From NCBI GenBank assembly GCA_003952965.2, contig CM025850.1, forward strand, positions 26,924,855-26,988,854: a stretch of DNA of 64,000 nt, read 5' to 3'. Numbering within the stretch: the stretch's first letter is position 1; each line of letters begins with the position of its first letter. Made by a program: the position numbers and the translations under genes. Positions 24,054 through 37,182 of the stretch are shown here, piece by piece. Under the pieces are notes generated by a model. That model was not told the origin of the DNA. It searched no databases and worked only from the letters and a program-made list of their open reading frames with translations. Origin of the DNA: Morella rubra (Eukaryota > Streptophyta > Magnoliopsida > Fagales > Myricaceae).

Positions 24054-26140
24054 AATTTCTCTTAAAAAAAAAACTAGCAGACTTGTGTTTTTGTGAAAGA
24101 AAGTTCTCTTCTCTCAAAATTGAATGCTGTAGTGAACTGGCGCTGCGACAGAAAGTTGGACCTCTGGCGCCATTCAATGAGGTTTCCATGGGGTGGAGTC
24201 TAGTCTCTAGACCCGGTGGTCCTGGGCCCTGGCAGTTGGAATGTGTCCACGTGACCAAACAGGCTCGTCAGTCATGTTCCACATGAGCTTCGATGGTCGT
24301 ATCAGGTGAAGAAATAGAGATAACGTGTCTACATGTCACCTTTTCATTAGCTCGTACACCAACTCCCACGTGTTTGGGACCATTGCATCACGTGGTCTCT
24401 ACATACCGCACTTTCAATCTCCGCATGTACAAGAAAAAGTTGACGGGGATATGTGTTGTGTTGTGTTGGGGTTGGGGACGATCACAATGGGATGAAAGAA
24501 AAGGAATCACCTTTTTCTTCTTAAACTTTTTCTTCTGCAGTACGACTTCCTCTCTCTCTTCTTAACTTGCAGTGTCCTGTGCTCATATCGATTGCCTCCA
24601 TAAAGCTATGCTCAGCCCTTGTCAATGATACGATCTCTTGTCTCCGATTCACAGACGGGAAGACATCAACTTTAGGGTTACTGGGCAGCACCTTTGAAAG
24701 GGAGCCAAGGTTAACTTATTCATCTGCATTTGCACCTGCACCTCTCCACTCTGAGTCTCCAACAGCGTTCTCTACGTCTCGAGTGAGTCTCACTGCCTTA
24801 GATGGACTTAGGTGCAGGTACAGGTGCAGACGAATGAGATAAATCTTCGTGTTTTCTGTTGGAAGGTAAGAAAAAAAAGCTTGAGATTTTCAGTTAGTAT
24901 CTGCTTAAACTGATGTCAAACTGATAAAATCAGCCGGTTTCCGATCTATTTTCTGTTTTGGTGTTTTATGTGTTGATCAAATGGATTGATGGAAACTTTT
25001 TCATAGAAATTTACAGACTAAATGAGCTTTTCTCTTTTCTATTACTTAACCGTTGTTTTGTGCAAATCTCTGGGCAAACATTGTATCATTGTTTGGGAAC
25101 TTCACACGAATGCCGCAGAGAATATTTTCATCTTAAAATCTCTCCTTTTGAGAGGCTACCAGCTCAACGAAGTTTAATTTTCTTCCCATAGTCGGCTGTA
25201 AGCTTTAGGCTTTCTTGCAACTTCGATTGATCTGTGAGATCAACTGATTTTATCCCATTTCCACCCAGCACACACCAAAAAACTCCTTTAAATTTTTAGG
25301 AAAACGCCAGTGTCTTGCATTTACTACGCCATGCGATCAAACTAAACTACGCAAAGGGCTCGTGAAGGCACGCATAGCTGTCTAGCTGTTACTTTCTTTG
25401 GCTTTGGTTTTCTCTACCTATGTGTTCTCGTAAATAGGGCATCATATGCCTGAATGGTAGACTACATCCTTTGCTTGTTTGGTCTGAAACGTTTTCATTT
25501 ATGTTGATAAAGAATATGGTAAGCAAATTTCTCTGTTGGATAGCTTTTTGTTTATAGGGAATGATTACTAGGATCTACTATTTTTAGATTCAAAATTAGG
25601 CCGAATCTGCTTGACTCATCCTTCTGCGAGAGATGGAACGGATGAACTTTGCATCCTTATATATTGACAATGTTGGGTGCATAGAGCCCGGATTTAGAAG
25701 GGAGTTTGGTTGGAGGTTCTAGAAATCTATGGGTCATTCCAGATCATATGCAAGAAAGATAATATATAACCAGATATAATTGGTTTTGAGAAGGCTTTTC
25801 AAAACGGAGGCCTAGCGCTGGTTTTGAGGTCTGAGATAAATATTATGAATATATAGGAAGTCGGACGTAGGTGGTACTGGCAAGGTGAGGAAGCCATTAA
25901 TTTATCTAGTCTCAGTACATATAATACCCGGGTCCCAGACCAATATTTTATCTTTTAATTAGGGTACGTTCGTATATAGAGTTTCAAGCTTTAGGACGGA
26001 CGGAAGCTGTGCCTGTGGGTACTGTTGCACAACACAAAGTTCGTGTAGTTTATGCAAAAAAATGTTTAGAGAGTTAGTCATTTCATAGGTAGTTAAGTGG
26101 AAGACACAAACTTCCACAGGTATGGAATGCTCTGCTTTGG
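24054..26140. repeat. Segmental duplication block C, copy 1
   Basis: Collinear with 55447-58160. From 24205 to 25656 the copies are almost identical (about four small differences noticed in 1.45 kb, against 56245-57692). Before and after that stretch they differ by frequent substitutions and indels. Ends near 26140, where copy 2 runs into a Copia fossil. Confidence 0.93.
24205..24870 (+). promoter_or_regulatory. G-box-rich promoter-like block with possible first exon
   Basis: Three CACGTG G-boxes lie at 24248, 24367 and 24389, upstream of a pyrimidine-rich leader (24510-24565) and a GTAAG donor-like site at 24867. Open frames at 24293-24565 and 24567-24842 overlap this region but match nothing I recognise. 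An identical arrangement (G-boxes at 56289, 56408 and 56430) lies in copy 2. I infer a promoter and first exon of an unknown or non-coding transcript; no coding family can be assigned. Confidence 0.4.
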
Positions 26141-28287
26141 AAGGCTAGAAAATATAATTCAAATAGTAAAATCTATTTCTTTTTAATAGTTTAAGTTTTT
26201 AGAATAAATGGTAGTTTCATATAATATTAGATTCAAGGTCATGAGTTTCACATTTCACTCAATTTCAATGAAATATTACACACGTGTTTGGGACTACCAA
26301 TTAAGGATCGGAAGAAGTTCGTGAGGAAGAGTGTTTGAGATGATAAGTTTTATAGGAAAAGTATCTTAATTAATAAGCCTTTTGACAACAAATTTCTCTT
26401 TTGAACAAAATATAGTCTCTCTCTATATTGATGGCTAGGCCTCACCAAGTAGTATCATGAAAATAGCAACGAGAAATAGTGTTTTGTGCTTCTATAAACA
26501 TGATATTTGACCGTCCTGATAGGACTGAATCACTTGAAAACCTATAAATATTAGAGATACAAATATACTTCATATAAGCCTCGAGTGTGAGAAAATCTCA
26601 TTCTATGATCCAGATCTAAAAATCAGATCTTCTCTTGTTAAATCATCAAGATTAAACCATACCTTCGTAAAACCTTCAGAGGTGCTATAAGTGTTTGGAT
26701 GCTGGAGTTCCAGCCTGGAAGAACGATTTTTTTCATGTACATGCAGAGCAAGTCATTCAAATTGTTACAAGTTGGGGTGTCAGAGTTTACAAAGATTTTG
26801 TTGTGTTTGAATCACCAAGTGTTACAAGTCGAGGTGACAGAATCCAATTAAATTGTTTCATGTAAGTTCTTTCTTCTTACTGGATTTTGAGTAGTAAAAT
26901 AGCATGTAGTGATTTTTGAAAAGTTGTTTACTTTTCTCAATAAGATTTTATGTCATATATGTGATTGATAAAATTAGCAGTAATTGTCTTGTTGATCTTA
27001 TACTAAAACTTGCATATCTAAACTTAGCAATTTTTAAACTTGTTTACAAATTATTATGCAGTTTTTTGTTTGTGATCATAAAAACCTATTCACTTCTCTC
27101 TCAGTGTTGGTTGGGTTTAAATTAGTTTATCAGCTTTAACGGAACGAACGAAAGTGGGCTCAAATCATGTTTCACGAGAGCTTCGATCGCTGCTACATAT
27201 TTTAAACCATGTCCATTAGGATTTTCTTTACAAATTTTTATTTGAGGCCACAATTTTGTATCTGATAATTCTGAGCGTACTTCTAGACAATTGAAATTTG
27301 AGATCTCCACTATAACCTATAATGGAAAAAAACATTGAGTTTGACACAGAAAAAATTCAATTGGTTTTTCCAAATTACCCGGTATCATCCACTTTTTTCT
27401 TTTTTCTTTTAAACTTCTCTTCATCTTAGATAATTTCGTCCATAGGTGTCTTTTTTCCCTCATTGATGAATTTCACATCTCATTATTTAAGAGAGAGAGT
27501 ATAAATTGCTTTTCATCTTTTTTTAAAAAAATATTAGATTGAAAAATAAGATCTTAATTAATATAAAATAAGATAAAGTATAAAAAAATTTCCTAAATTT
27601 TTGAACAACTACATGCATCCCTTTTTTCTCCTTTCATTTTGAAGGTAATTTGTAAGATCCTTCCATATCTAACTATTCAATATATAGATACACGTGGAAA
27701 TCTTGAAATTATATTTAAAAGTTGCTGAAGAAACGAAATCGGACCTTAATCATGTAGTACTGATTTCAGCCTTAAGAGATAGGCTCGTAAACCTTTATAT
27801 TTAAAGGCTCATCAAAATCGAAGTTTTTGTTTTTTAACATGTCATTAGTGATCTCATGCACCTTGTGAACTTCTTGGGCCACATATTAATTAGCATCCAT
27901 AGCAGTTCTGTCTCGACAACGATTTCCTCTAAGAGCCTTATGACTACTAGTTTAATTAAGGACCAGATACTGCAAATAAATCATCTCTAGTTCGTTGGCT
28001 GGGATTTTGAAATATTATTCTGGGAAAAAGTCACTTTGTGCCCTAATATTATGGTGCATATGTCACTTTAGGGGTCTAAACTAATAACTTTGTCATATTA
28101 AACTTTTGAACTAGCGTATTCATTATTTTTCGCCCTTAAATTAAAAAAAAATAACATATCGAAATCGTGCCGCATTTGTAATAAACGGGTCGTGTGGCAT
28201 AATTTTGGTAATTCAAAGATTCAATGCAGAGAATTTGATGGTTCAGACATCCAAAATGACATTAGTTCTGTAGTTTGAGATGACAAA
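26141..28287. other. Anonymous intergenic DNA
   Basis: No gene seen. The stretch 26430-26900 has a repeat-like look (short open frames, paired TGTTACAAGT(T/C)G motifs at 26765 and 26820) but no family is assignable. 28020-28280 resembles a degraded inverted-end element. Confidence 0.45.
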
Positions 28288-28467
28288 GGGGTGTTTGTTT
28301 GTCAAAATTTTAGAGAATATTCCCGAAATTTTGGGAATCTTTACTTTATTGAGATTTATTGGAGTTTGTGAAAAGTGAAGTGTATGTGTAAAAGTTAAAA
28401 ATTTTGGAGTGTGTTTGTTTTGTTAGAAATTTTGATGCCCCAAAATATTGGGGAAACAAACACCCCC
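28288..28467. mobile_element. Small MITE (about 180 bp)
   Basis: Ends GGGGTGTTTGTTT and AAACAAACACCCCC are inverted repeats of each other; the interior is A/T-rich with AAAATTTT-type palindromes. A related left end (GGGGGCATTTGATTGCC) appears at 29247, and a similar element at 61203. hAT-like by its ends, but no target duplication is clear. Confidence 0.65.
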
Positions 28468-29389
28468 AAAGTGAAGTTTTCCTCAAAAAATTTATCCTCC
28501 CTTTCTTCATAAATTTTTTAGATAAGTTTGAAAACTATAGATAATATGATCAATCTTTTTACGTGTAACAAATTATAGATAGAATGACGAAATGATTATG
28601 TCCAAATGATTATGTTCATTGATGATATAGCAACTTTGTTGTAGTCTAATACCAAATTGTGAAATTTTTGTTGTAAATAAGTTGATTGATGAGATGTGTT
28701 CTGTAATCTGGATTTAAGATGAAATTACATACAGCAGCCCAAGCCCAGTCCAGTCTATACCAAAGAACGGGAGAAACTAGTGAGCTCTTCGTAGGCTTTT
28801 GCATGATTATAGGTCAATCTTAAGCGGGGTGGATCTAAAAGACGTGCTGAATACATAGGTAAACAGCGAGTGATTAAGGCCTTCTGGGGGGGAACTCTAA
28901 CGCGCAGTATTATTGGAAAAAATTAAAATTACTGCTTAAATCTTTACCCGCTAAAAAATAATTGCTTGATTTTTTTAAAAAAAATATAAAATACTGCTTG
29001 AGTTTGTCACCCAAAATTAATGGGGCACCTGCCACGTATAATTAGAGGCACATGTTATCCAATTAAATTCTTACACGTAGACACCGTGAGCTGGGTCAAC
29101 ACAAAAGCTTAAAAGGGCAGTATTATTAACATGGTAATACTAATTTGTCACGCACCACATGATAATCAAAATAAAACTATTAACAAACTCAGAGTCATCT
29201 CATCAAAAAAAAAAAAAAAAAAATACTCTTAACTCCTAGAGAGTAAGGGGGCATTTGATTGCCCCCAAAATTTCGGATTTGATTAAAAAAATTACAAAAT
29301 AATCTCTCTTCCCATCACATAATTTTTTCATTATAATATTCATTCAAATCTTATCTCTCTTTTTTTTTACCAACTCTCATATGTAAATC
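28468..29389. other. Anonymous AT-rich DNA
   Basis: No gene seen. Contains an A17-19 run near 29205 and the left half of a small MITE-like sequence at 29247-29330. Confidence 0.45.
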
Positions 29390-30860
29390 CAAGGATTAAG
29401 GCAACCCAAGAGAGGGGTGAATAGGGTTTCCAAACTTTTTCAGTTTTAAACTCCAAAAACGTGTTTGCAAAGTAAAAACTAATTTAGCACAAGTATATTG
29501 ATGCAACAAGTAAATAAGTGCTAAATGTAAAGAGTAGGGTTAAAAAGCAAACACGAGATTTTTAGGTGGTTCGGCAAACCCACTTACATCCACCCCTCAA
29601 GCTCCTTTACCGAGCCTTGAGGTTTTCTCCACTATCTTCAAATATGTACACTTAGCTTCCGGGTGCTAGAGAACCTTACAAGTGCTTTCCCAGGCTCAAC
29701 ACTCACAACCCAAGTGGTTTTTCAGGCGTACCACTTACAACCTTAACCAAGCTCGAAATATACCATCTTTAAACTTCTTCTTTAGAGAACAACATCACTA
29801 AAGGAATCACTTATGAATAGGAAGATACAATAATAAACTCTCTCAAAGAGTGGATAAGAAAATGGAAAGCTCTATCTCTTTTGATTCACACAATGACAAG
29901 GATGTGAAAATGTAATTTGTGTGAATGATATGAGAAATATGAAATAAAAGGTTTAAGATCTTTTTCGAGCTATAGAAATGATATGTGGTCGTTCTCTTAT
30001 TTTGAGACATTAGGAAGATCTTTATATAGGCCACATTAGAAAACTAGTTGTTTTAGCTGTTGGGGTCGATCTGACAATTTTTCGTTGTACTGGTCGATCA
30101 TTCATGTACCGGTCGACCCTTCAACTAGCCGTTGCCAACGGTTATAAAATTTGAATGTTGTCAAATTTTTGTCCTACACACCCATCATCTGCTTCATGTA
30201 AAGGATGATCCACTTCATATATCGGTCAACCCCTATAACACTGTTCATTATCCGCTATAATTAAAAAGCCCGTTTTTGACATTTTTGAAATCCATTTTCA
30301 AAAACCAACTTCCCAAAAGTATAACCAAGGCTTGAGAGTTTATATAGGGATGATTTGAAAACATTTAAGGCGCATTTTGGTTGTCAAACTTATGAAAAGA
30401 AGATTATGTACGGTTTGAAAAATATGCAAGTGTGTGATTCAAATCCTTGTCAAAAGTGAAACTAAGAGTTACAAAGTTATACCCTATGGTCTTGAATCTT
30501 CACTTTTGAGCTCCTTGCATCTTCTTAATCTTTAATCTTCTTGTCTTTGGCTCTTTGATAAAAATGTCTTTGTCTTTGAAGATGTCCATTTTGTAAACTT
30601 AATCCATTTATTAAAATCATCAAAATACCAATTGTGAACAAAAGCCAACAATCTCCCCCTTTTTGATGATGACAATAAATTGATAGTTTTGGATGACCCC
30701 CTATCTTTTACAATTGGACAATCATTTGAAACTCGAGACAAAACATTAGTAGCCATTGGATTTATAAAAAAAATAATATAAGCAAGGTGCAAAATCCAAA
30801 GAGAATATATAGTCATCAAAACTATCAACACATTTATGCTCCTTTGTCACATCAAAAAGG
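29390..30860. mobile_element. LTR-like fossil (Copia type suspected)
   Basis: Contains the phrases AGAGAGGGGTGAATAGGGTT (29411) and AACAATCTCCCCCTTTTT (30649), followed by GATGATGACAA, which recur in plant Copia LTRs, and a TATATAGGCC TATA-like site near 30024. No gag or pol is next to it, so at most a solo or truncated LTR. Boundaries are approximate and age is undetermined, but it is old and degraded. Confidence 0.45.
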
Positions 30861-31480
30861 GTGGAACCCATAAAAAAAATGTTTGAAAAAAGAAAATTTT
30901 TGAAAGTTATTCTCTTAAGAGAATGTGAGAGTAAAAAAATATGTTTACAAAGAAGATTTTTGTAAAATATATTTTTATAGGTAATTTTTTTTTAATTTTT
31001 ATTGAATTTTTCAGAGGCCAATCATTAGATAGAAAACATAATGCAAATGATTAGATAGAAAACATAATTGAATTTCCTAGACACTCGAACCTTGTCAGTG
31101 TCTCGATGCCCACCACCTATTTATTCTTCTCTATTGTGTTGTCACCTTCTCAATCTCCCTTTTTTCTTTCGCACTGTCTTCAACTGCCACCTCAACCCAA
31201 AATCTTCTATCACCGTTTTGTGTTCTCGCCTAAAAAATCCATCCATCTCAAGTCGACGTAGGTGATCAAGCACCAACCAAAGGCATTTAGGCTCAATCCC
31301 AGTTAGGGGTGGGCATTTTGTCCGCTGATACTGGAATTTCGGTACTGGTTTTGCCCACTACCTACCATCGAGAACCAGAGTTGGAGGCGGTAGGGTATAT
31401 GGGCACATAGGCGAAATTGTAACCAGTATCAGTAATTATGCTGAAACAGTGTGGAGTTTCGGTACAGTTTTTTTTTTTAG

Positions 31481-31660
31481 GCTTAATTGCACAGTAGGTC
31501 CCTGTGATATCACCTTTTAACAAAATGGTCACTAGGGTATGAGTTTGTACTGGCTAGTCCTTAGGGTAATCATCATGTAACAAAAAGGTCCTCTCATTAG
31601 ATTTTCATCGACCCACTTAACGGCAAAGCTGAAGTGAATTTTTTTTCCACGTATGTACTA
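31481..31660. repeat. Left inverted repeat of the 31.5-39.5 kb MULE
   Basis: Pairs with 39365-39544. Shared segments, read inward, include GTAGGTCCCTGTG, ATGAGTTT, CTAGTCC and GTAACAAAAAGGTCC (left-end readings). Confidence 0.9.
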
Positions 31661-32814
31661 ATGAAAGAGATTGTGTGTACGTATGATCCACCATGGAAGC
31701 CTAGTCATCTGAGTGCGCCATGTCAGCACATTTGCAAACAAAAAAATTGATTACGTGGCTCTGGTCCCACATCTCTCCTAATACTCCACATTTTTCCTCA
31801 TTCACGTCTCTGTTTTTTCGTGAAAAGAAGAAACCCACAACAAAAAGACAACAGAAAACCTAGGACTCTATTTCATCAATCTATCACATTTCAAGTTTAA
31901 AGACACGAAATTTCTGCATGATAGGTTCGAATCAATAGAAAGGTGCAACTTTGTCAGTAATCGGAGGTACCTGCGAGATTTCTTGGTTCTGTCGCGCATA
32001 GAAACTTTTAACATATCTCTCTGTTTGTTTGTATCTTTTCTTTATATGTGTTCCTTTCTACTTTTTATTGAGTTTTGTTGTCTTCTTGTTGTAGGGTTCC
32101 TTGATTAAGTTGGTTGGTTGTGTACGTTTGTGCCTTTGTTTATTAGCTTTATTCATATAGCCTCTATTCAATATTTGCTGCACGTGATAGCTGTCTGCTT
32201 TAGTGGAACATATCACACGGCCATGACTCGTTTAACTGCTCTATGATGTACTCTTTGCTGTGCCCATGAAAATGTAATAGTTATTCCTTACATAGTTGGT
32301 ATTTTGGAACCCTTTAGACTAATTTCTCCATGTTAAACTCAAGGAACGAATAAAGGGTGAAGGAAAAATAAGATGTCAACATGACAACGGAGATTCATTA
32401 TGCTTTGCAGATCAAATACCATGAAAGTAAATCCTGTGAGATTTTAATCAGCATTACCATTGCGTTTCATCGACTTTTACTTGACATCTTGATGTAAAGT
32501 GTGTATTTCCAGAAACATTTTTTAATTATTTGGGAAATGAGAGCTCCAAAGCATCTTGATGTAATTAGGAAATGGAAAACATTTTTTCATTGTTTGAAAA
32601 ATATAATTGTTTGGGTGTATTTCCATAACTTTTTTTTTTCATTTGTTTTTCATTTTCATTTTTTCAGCACCTTTACCAGTGGTCCTAATAGTTATTGCAT
32701 TTTTTTTTTCCTTTATTCGTACATGACAGTAAATGTAGTCATAATATTTACTGTAAGTTCATTTTTTCATTTGGCAAGTATGGTTCACATTTACGTATAT
32801 CACAGTAGGTCATT

Positions 32815-35800
32815 GGACTTGGTGACAGAGGAGTACATGGGAGGCGATGTCAGATACCTTGGAGGCAACATTGATCCTGACTACTTTTTGGCATTGGTGA
32901 TTAGTAATTTTGTTGTCAAGCATCTGGGATTGCCTAATGTGAAGAGCATCTATTGCAAGTTTGAAGATGAGCCATGGCGGAATGGGCTCATTATGCTGAA
33001 GGACAACTCTGATTCCATCAATTTAATATCCCAAATTCATTCAGAAAATCGTTAGACAATGTCTATGTAGAGCATTCGAATGAGAATGGTGAGGCTATGG
33101 GTATTGATGGAGATTTGGGTGCTAGTAGTAGGCTTAGAGATAATGATGATGTTGGGCTTGGGGGTAATGAGGATGGTAGGGATATGGGTGCTGATGTTGC
33201 GCTTGGAGGTAATGAGGATGGTGAGGCTATAGGTATTGAGGGAGACTTGGGAGGTATGGGGCTTGGTGGTGGTGGAACTAGTGAGGATGGATCTTCATAT
33301 GAAGATAGTGGACATGAGGAAGATTAGAACCTTAGTGAAGTTGAGCTCACAGATGGGCATGTGCCAAAATTATGGCCAATGAAAGTTGGCGAGAATGTGG
33401 AGAAGCTCACTAGGGGCAATGCAATGGATGGTTTGGTGCGGATCCTTGCATCAGTAGGGACATAGTGGATGAACCCAAAGATGGAGGGTCAACTGAAGAT
33501 GTTTAGTCCATGGATGGCGTAAGTGGGTCAGAGGGGGAGGAGGAAGAGCAGTATGGGCATCATTATAAGGAACTTCATAACAAAGACATTGAAACGAAGA
33601 GGAAGATTAGATTTAAGAAACTGTTGAGGTTTAGGGACCTAGCTCAGTTTAAACGAGCTCTAAAGTAATTCTCTACTCACGATGAGTTCGAGTTTACTTA
33701 TGATAAAAATGATAAGAAGCGAGTTACTATGATTTGTAAGGCTCCACAATGTGGTTGGCGGATCCATGTGACTGAGACAAATGAGAAGGGGTCAATGGCA
33801 ATCAAGACGTACCGTGGAACACATAATTGTGGTACACATTACAAGAATAAACATGTGAACCTGAGATGGATTTTACAACAGTACATGGAGCTACTGAGAG
33901 ATACTCCGACTCTATCAACATTTTGCTCTAATAGAACAAATAAAGAGAAACTGGATGGTCGGAATATCTAGACACACAGCTTTGGCTTTGGATATGATCA
34001 ATGGAAAGCATCAAGATCAATACAAGTATTGTTCGGATTATGCTACAACCCTCACCATATAGAATCCTCAAAGTTGGGCCAAGATTGAGAAAGAATAAAA
34101 ATTTTTCCAACACATGTACATGCGTCTCGAAACTTGTAAGGTTGGGTTTATTGCCGAGTGTAGACCCGTTATATCAATGGATGCATACCACTTGAAAAAC
34201 CCATTTGGGGGTTAATTTTTTTGTGCGATCAAAAAAGATGCAAACGACGATATGTTTCCCACTGCTATGTTATTTGCAAGAATGAGTGTAAAGCTTCATC
34301 GACATAGTTTTTGGAGATGCTTCTAGACGATGTTGGCATGGATGATTGTTGTCGATAGAGTTTATTTCAGATCGCCAAAAGGTAAATATTCATCAATTGT
34401 GAAATTTTTAGTTCTCCTTTCACTTTCATTATCTAATGTCAACACTTGTATATCATTTTGTAAGGGTTACTTGATGCAGTAGAACTCTTAGTGCCTCACA
34501 ACGAGCATCAGTATTGTTTGAAGCACTTGCACGCAAACGTGAAAAGCAATGAATGGAAGGGACAAGCATTAAAGGATGCTTTGTTCGCATGTGCAAAGTC
34601 CACTATTGAAGATAGGTTCAAGCTGCATATGGTAGAGATTTGAGGGCTGAGTGAGGCTTGTCATACCTATCTTGAAAAGATTGGCTCAGGTTTATGGTCA
34701 AGGCATGCATTTACAACTCATACCAAGAGTGATGTGATCGTGAACAACATTGCAGAGACCTTCAACTCATGGGTCTTGGAGGCAAGGGACAAGCCCATAC
34801 TAACCATGCTTGAGATTATATGAAAAATGTTGATGAACCGGTTTTGTGCCAAGCGAGATGGAATCAAGATTGCGAAATTTGAAATTTGCCCAAGAATTCA
34901 AACAAAGCTTGAGCGTGCTAAGAGCTATGGAAGACATTTCATATGTCGGTGGGGTAATGGGGTTGAGTTTGAGGTTGACTATCATATGGAGCGGAGGGTG
35001 GTGAACATACGTGACAGGAGCTGTAGTTGCGGGAGGTGGCAATTAAGTGGGATACCATGCCTACATGTAGTTTCATCCATCCATTTCACAAGGCACAGAC
35101 CCCGAGCAATACGGTGACGACTACTATCACATTGATGCTTATAAACGAGCATATGCGATTGAAATTGGCACTATGCCCGGCCTAAATGCGTGGCCAAGAG
35201 TTACGAAATGCCTTATATTGCCTCTACAAATCAGGCGGAGGCCTGGAAGACCAAGGAAAGCTCAAAGACGTGCTGATGATGAGCCACCGCCACCTGGACA
35301 CGTCGTCTCGTCGATGGTACATCACCTTATACAATACATGCGGGACAAGAGGTCATAATGCTCGTAAATGTCATTTTCCTTTGAGGGTGAACTGACGCAT
35401 ATATCCCAAGGAACCAAGTAAGAAGAAGTTTGTAGAGAGGGAACAAGTATACTTAAACGTACATACATGTTTTGCTATGTTTAATTATTCTGCTTTGTTT
35501 TGTTTCCTAAACTAACAGTCTAGTTTTGTTTCTAGCTAAGTGGAGCTAAAACAGTGGCTGAAGGAGGTGGAAGTGCCAGAACTCGTACTCAAAATATTCC
35601 CAGGCAGGTAAAATATTAAAGTTTACTTTGGCATCTTTCGCATTGGCAGTAAGTTTCATACTTTTAATTGTTACAATCAAATGATACTGAGACGTTAAGG
35701 GAAGGTGAAAGAAGAAAGACTCGTAATAGGAAGAGTCAACCACAGGTGAGTGTAGTTGAACTAATCTGATGATATTTATCTCATCGAGAAAAAATAAATT

Positions 35801-36008
35801 TAATTGTTGTATTATGTTGTAGAGAAATGATGCTAAGTCATCGAGAGAAAGTGGGTTAAGAAATGCTGCCCTAAGGGATACTCAAATCCAAGTAAGTTTT
35901 GTGATGGTAGTGAATTTGTTGTCGATAAATTATGAGTAGGGGTGGACTTGAATGTAGAAAAACTCATGTATCTTTAATATGGTATTGCAGGAAAATCAGG
36001 GGAACTAG
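32815..36008 (+). pseudogene. MuDR-type transposase (degenerate)
   Basis: Domains in order: N-terminal MULE domain (32815-33054, YLGGNIDPDYFLALVISNF); acidic Gly/Asp linker with repeated LGGNEDG (33097-33327); MuDR DNA-binding domain (33600-33900, KLLRFRDLAQFKRALK, then CGWRIHVTETNEKG); catalytic region with a SMDAYHLKNPFGG-like aspartate (34150-34260), interrupted by an intron near 34383; post-catalytic helices (34500-34770, ALKDALFACAKS, YLEKIGSGLWSRHAF); SWIM finger (34960-35090, CSCGRWQLSGIPCLH); AT-hook-like RRRPGRPRKAQRR (35235-35275); zinc knuckle CGTRGHNARKC (35338-35372). A tail of small exons follows (35536-35607, about 35685-35745, 35823-35891, 35991-36008). Several stops and frame changes make it non-functional. 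Family assignment is secure. Confidence 0.88.
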
Positions 36009-37182
36009 CCAACATCTCAACCCATATGTGGCGTTCAATCTCAGAATTCAGCACCTAGACATCGCCCTATCACGCAGAACCGTGTAAAGGAAGATTTTGG
36101 GTGCTATTTTTTGGTAGTTGTTGGGTCTATGTGAATGTAAGCTGTTGGGATGCAAAGTTTTTTTGTGGTTGTTGGGTTCTATGTAAATCTGAATTTTGAA
36201 GTTGTTGGTGGATGGTTGAAGAGGAGCTGACTTTTGAAGTTGTTGGGTGGCTGTTTTTTGAAGATACTTATGGGTTGAATTGAAGAAACTATTTTTTGTC
36301 GGTAGTTAGTAGTTTAGGTTGCTAAGGGATGTAAATTATGACTCAAAACAATATGGATATATGAACAATGTATTGGCAGTGATGTTGGCATTTATAGATT
36401 TGTGGTTGTATTTTGTGCTTGTCGAATTGATATTGGCAAGAATTCTGGTTGTATTTTGTGCTTGTGGAATTAAGACTATGTATTGGCAGGAAAAATTATG
36501 ATTTTGTAGCTTTTGTCATTTATAGATTCTACTTATAGATTGAGCTTGTATTTTGTACTTGTAGAATGGATGTTGGCAGAGGTATTTGTGCTTCTATTTT
36601 GGCATATGTAGTTTTTAAGGTAGTGAAGCACAAAGACATGAGTTGAAACGGGCCAAGTGAAAGTGCACCATAAAATACCTCTCCAAGAAGCACAAATATA
36701 TTACCGTTACAGGGCAATTTTTTTATTACTGAAAGTGCACCATAATTCCTATAAGTAGTTTCAATCCAACAACAAATCTATTCTAATACATGAGCTGAAA
36801 GCCAACACAGAAGAAAGTCTAATACATAGTAAATGATTAGTCTAATACATAGTCATAGGTAATACATAATCAAAGCTATTCTAATACATAGTCATGATTA
36901 GCCTAATACATAGTTTCAATCATAGCTACTTTAATATAAACTCAAGGCTAGTCTAATACAAATTCAAAGCAACAATCTCTCCCCCCTCCATCGTAACGTA
37001 TTAAAAGTAAATAAATAGAACGACGACAACAACAAGCATTATCCACGATGTAAAATTTCACATTCGAGCTTTGTCCTCCATCGTCTTAATCTTCTTGACC
37101 AAAGGAAGCAAAAGTTCTTGAGCGCGAGGACACATCAGGGGGTCAAACCACTAGAAGTAACCACATGATGAATCTTAAGGCC
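36009..37182. other. MULE 3' region, no gene
   Basis: Non-coding interior of the MULE. It has repeated TCTAATACATAGT phrases at 36820-36960 (about five imperfect copies) and repeated TTTATAGATT/TTGTATTTTGTGCTTGT phrases at 36390-36560. Confidence 0.55.

Noticed and set aside
24293-24842. Two open frames with protein sequences identical in both segmental copies (also 56334-56883)
   Set aside because: The identity follows from the near-identical DNA of the tract, so it is not evidence of protein-level selection; neither frame resembles a known family.
31920-31945. GGTTCGAATC resembling a tRNA T-arm
   Set aside because: No acceptor stem, D-arm or anticodon arm can be drawn around it.
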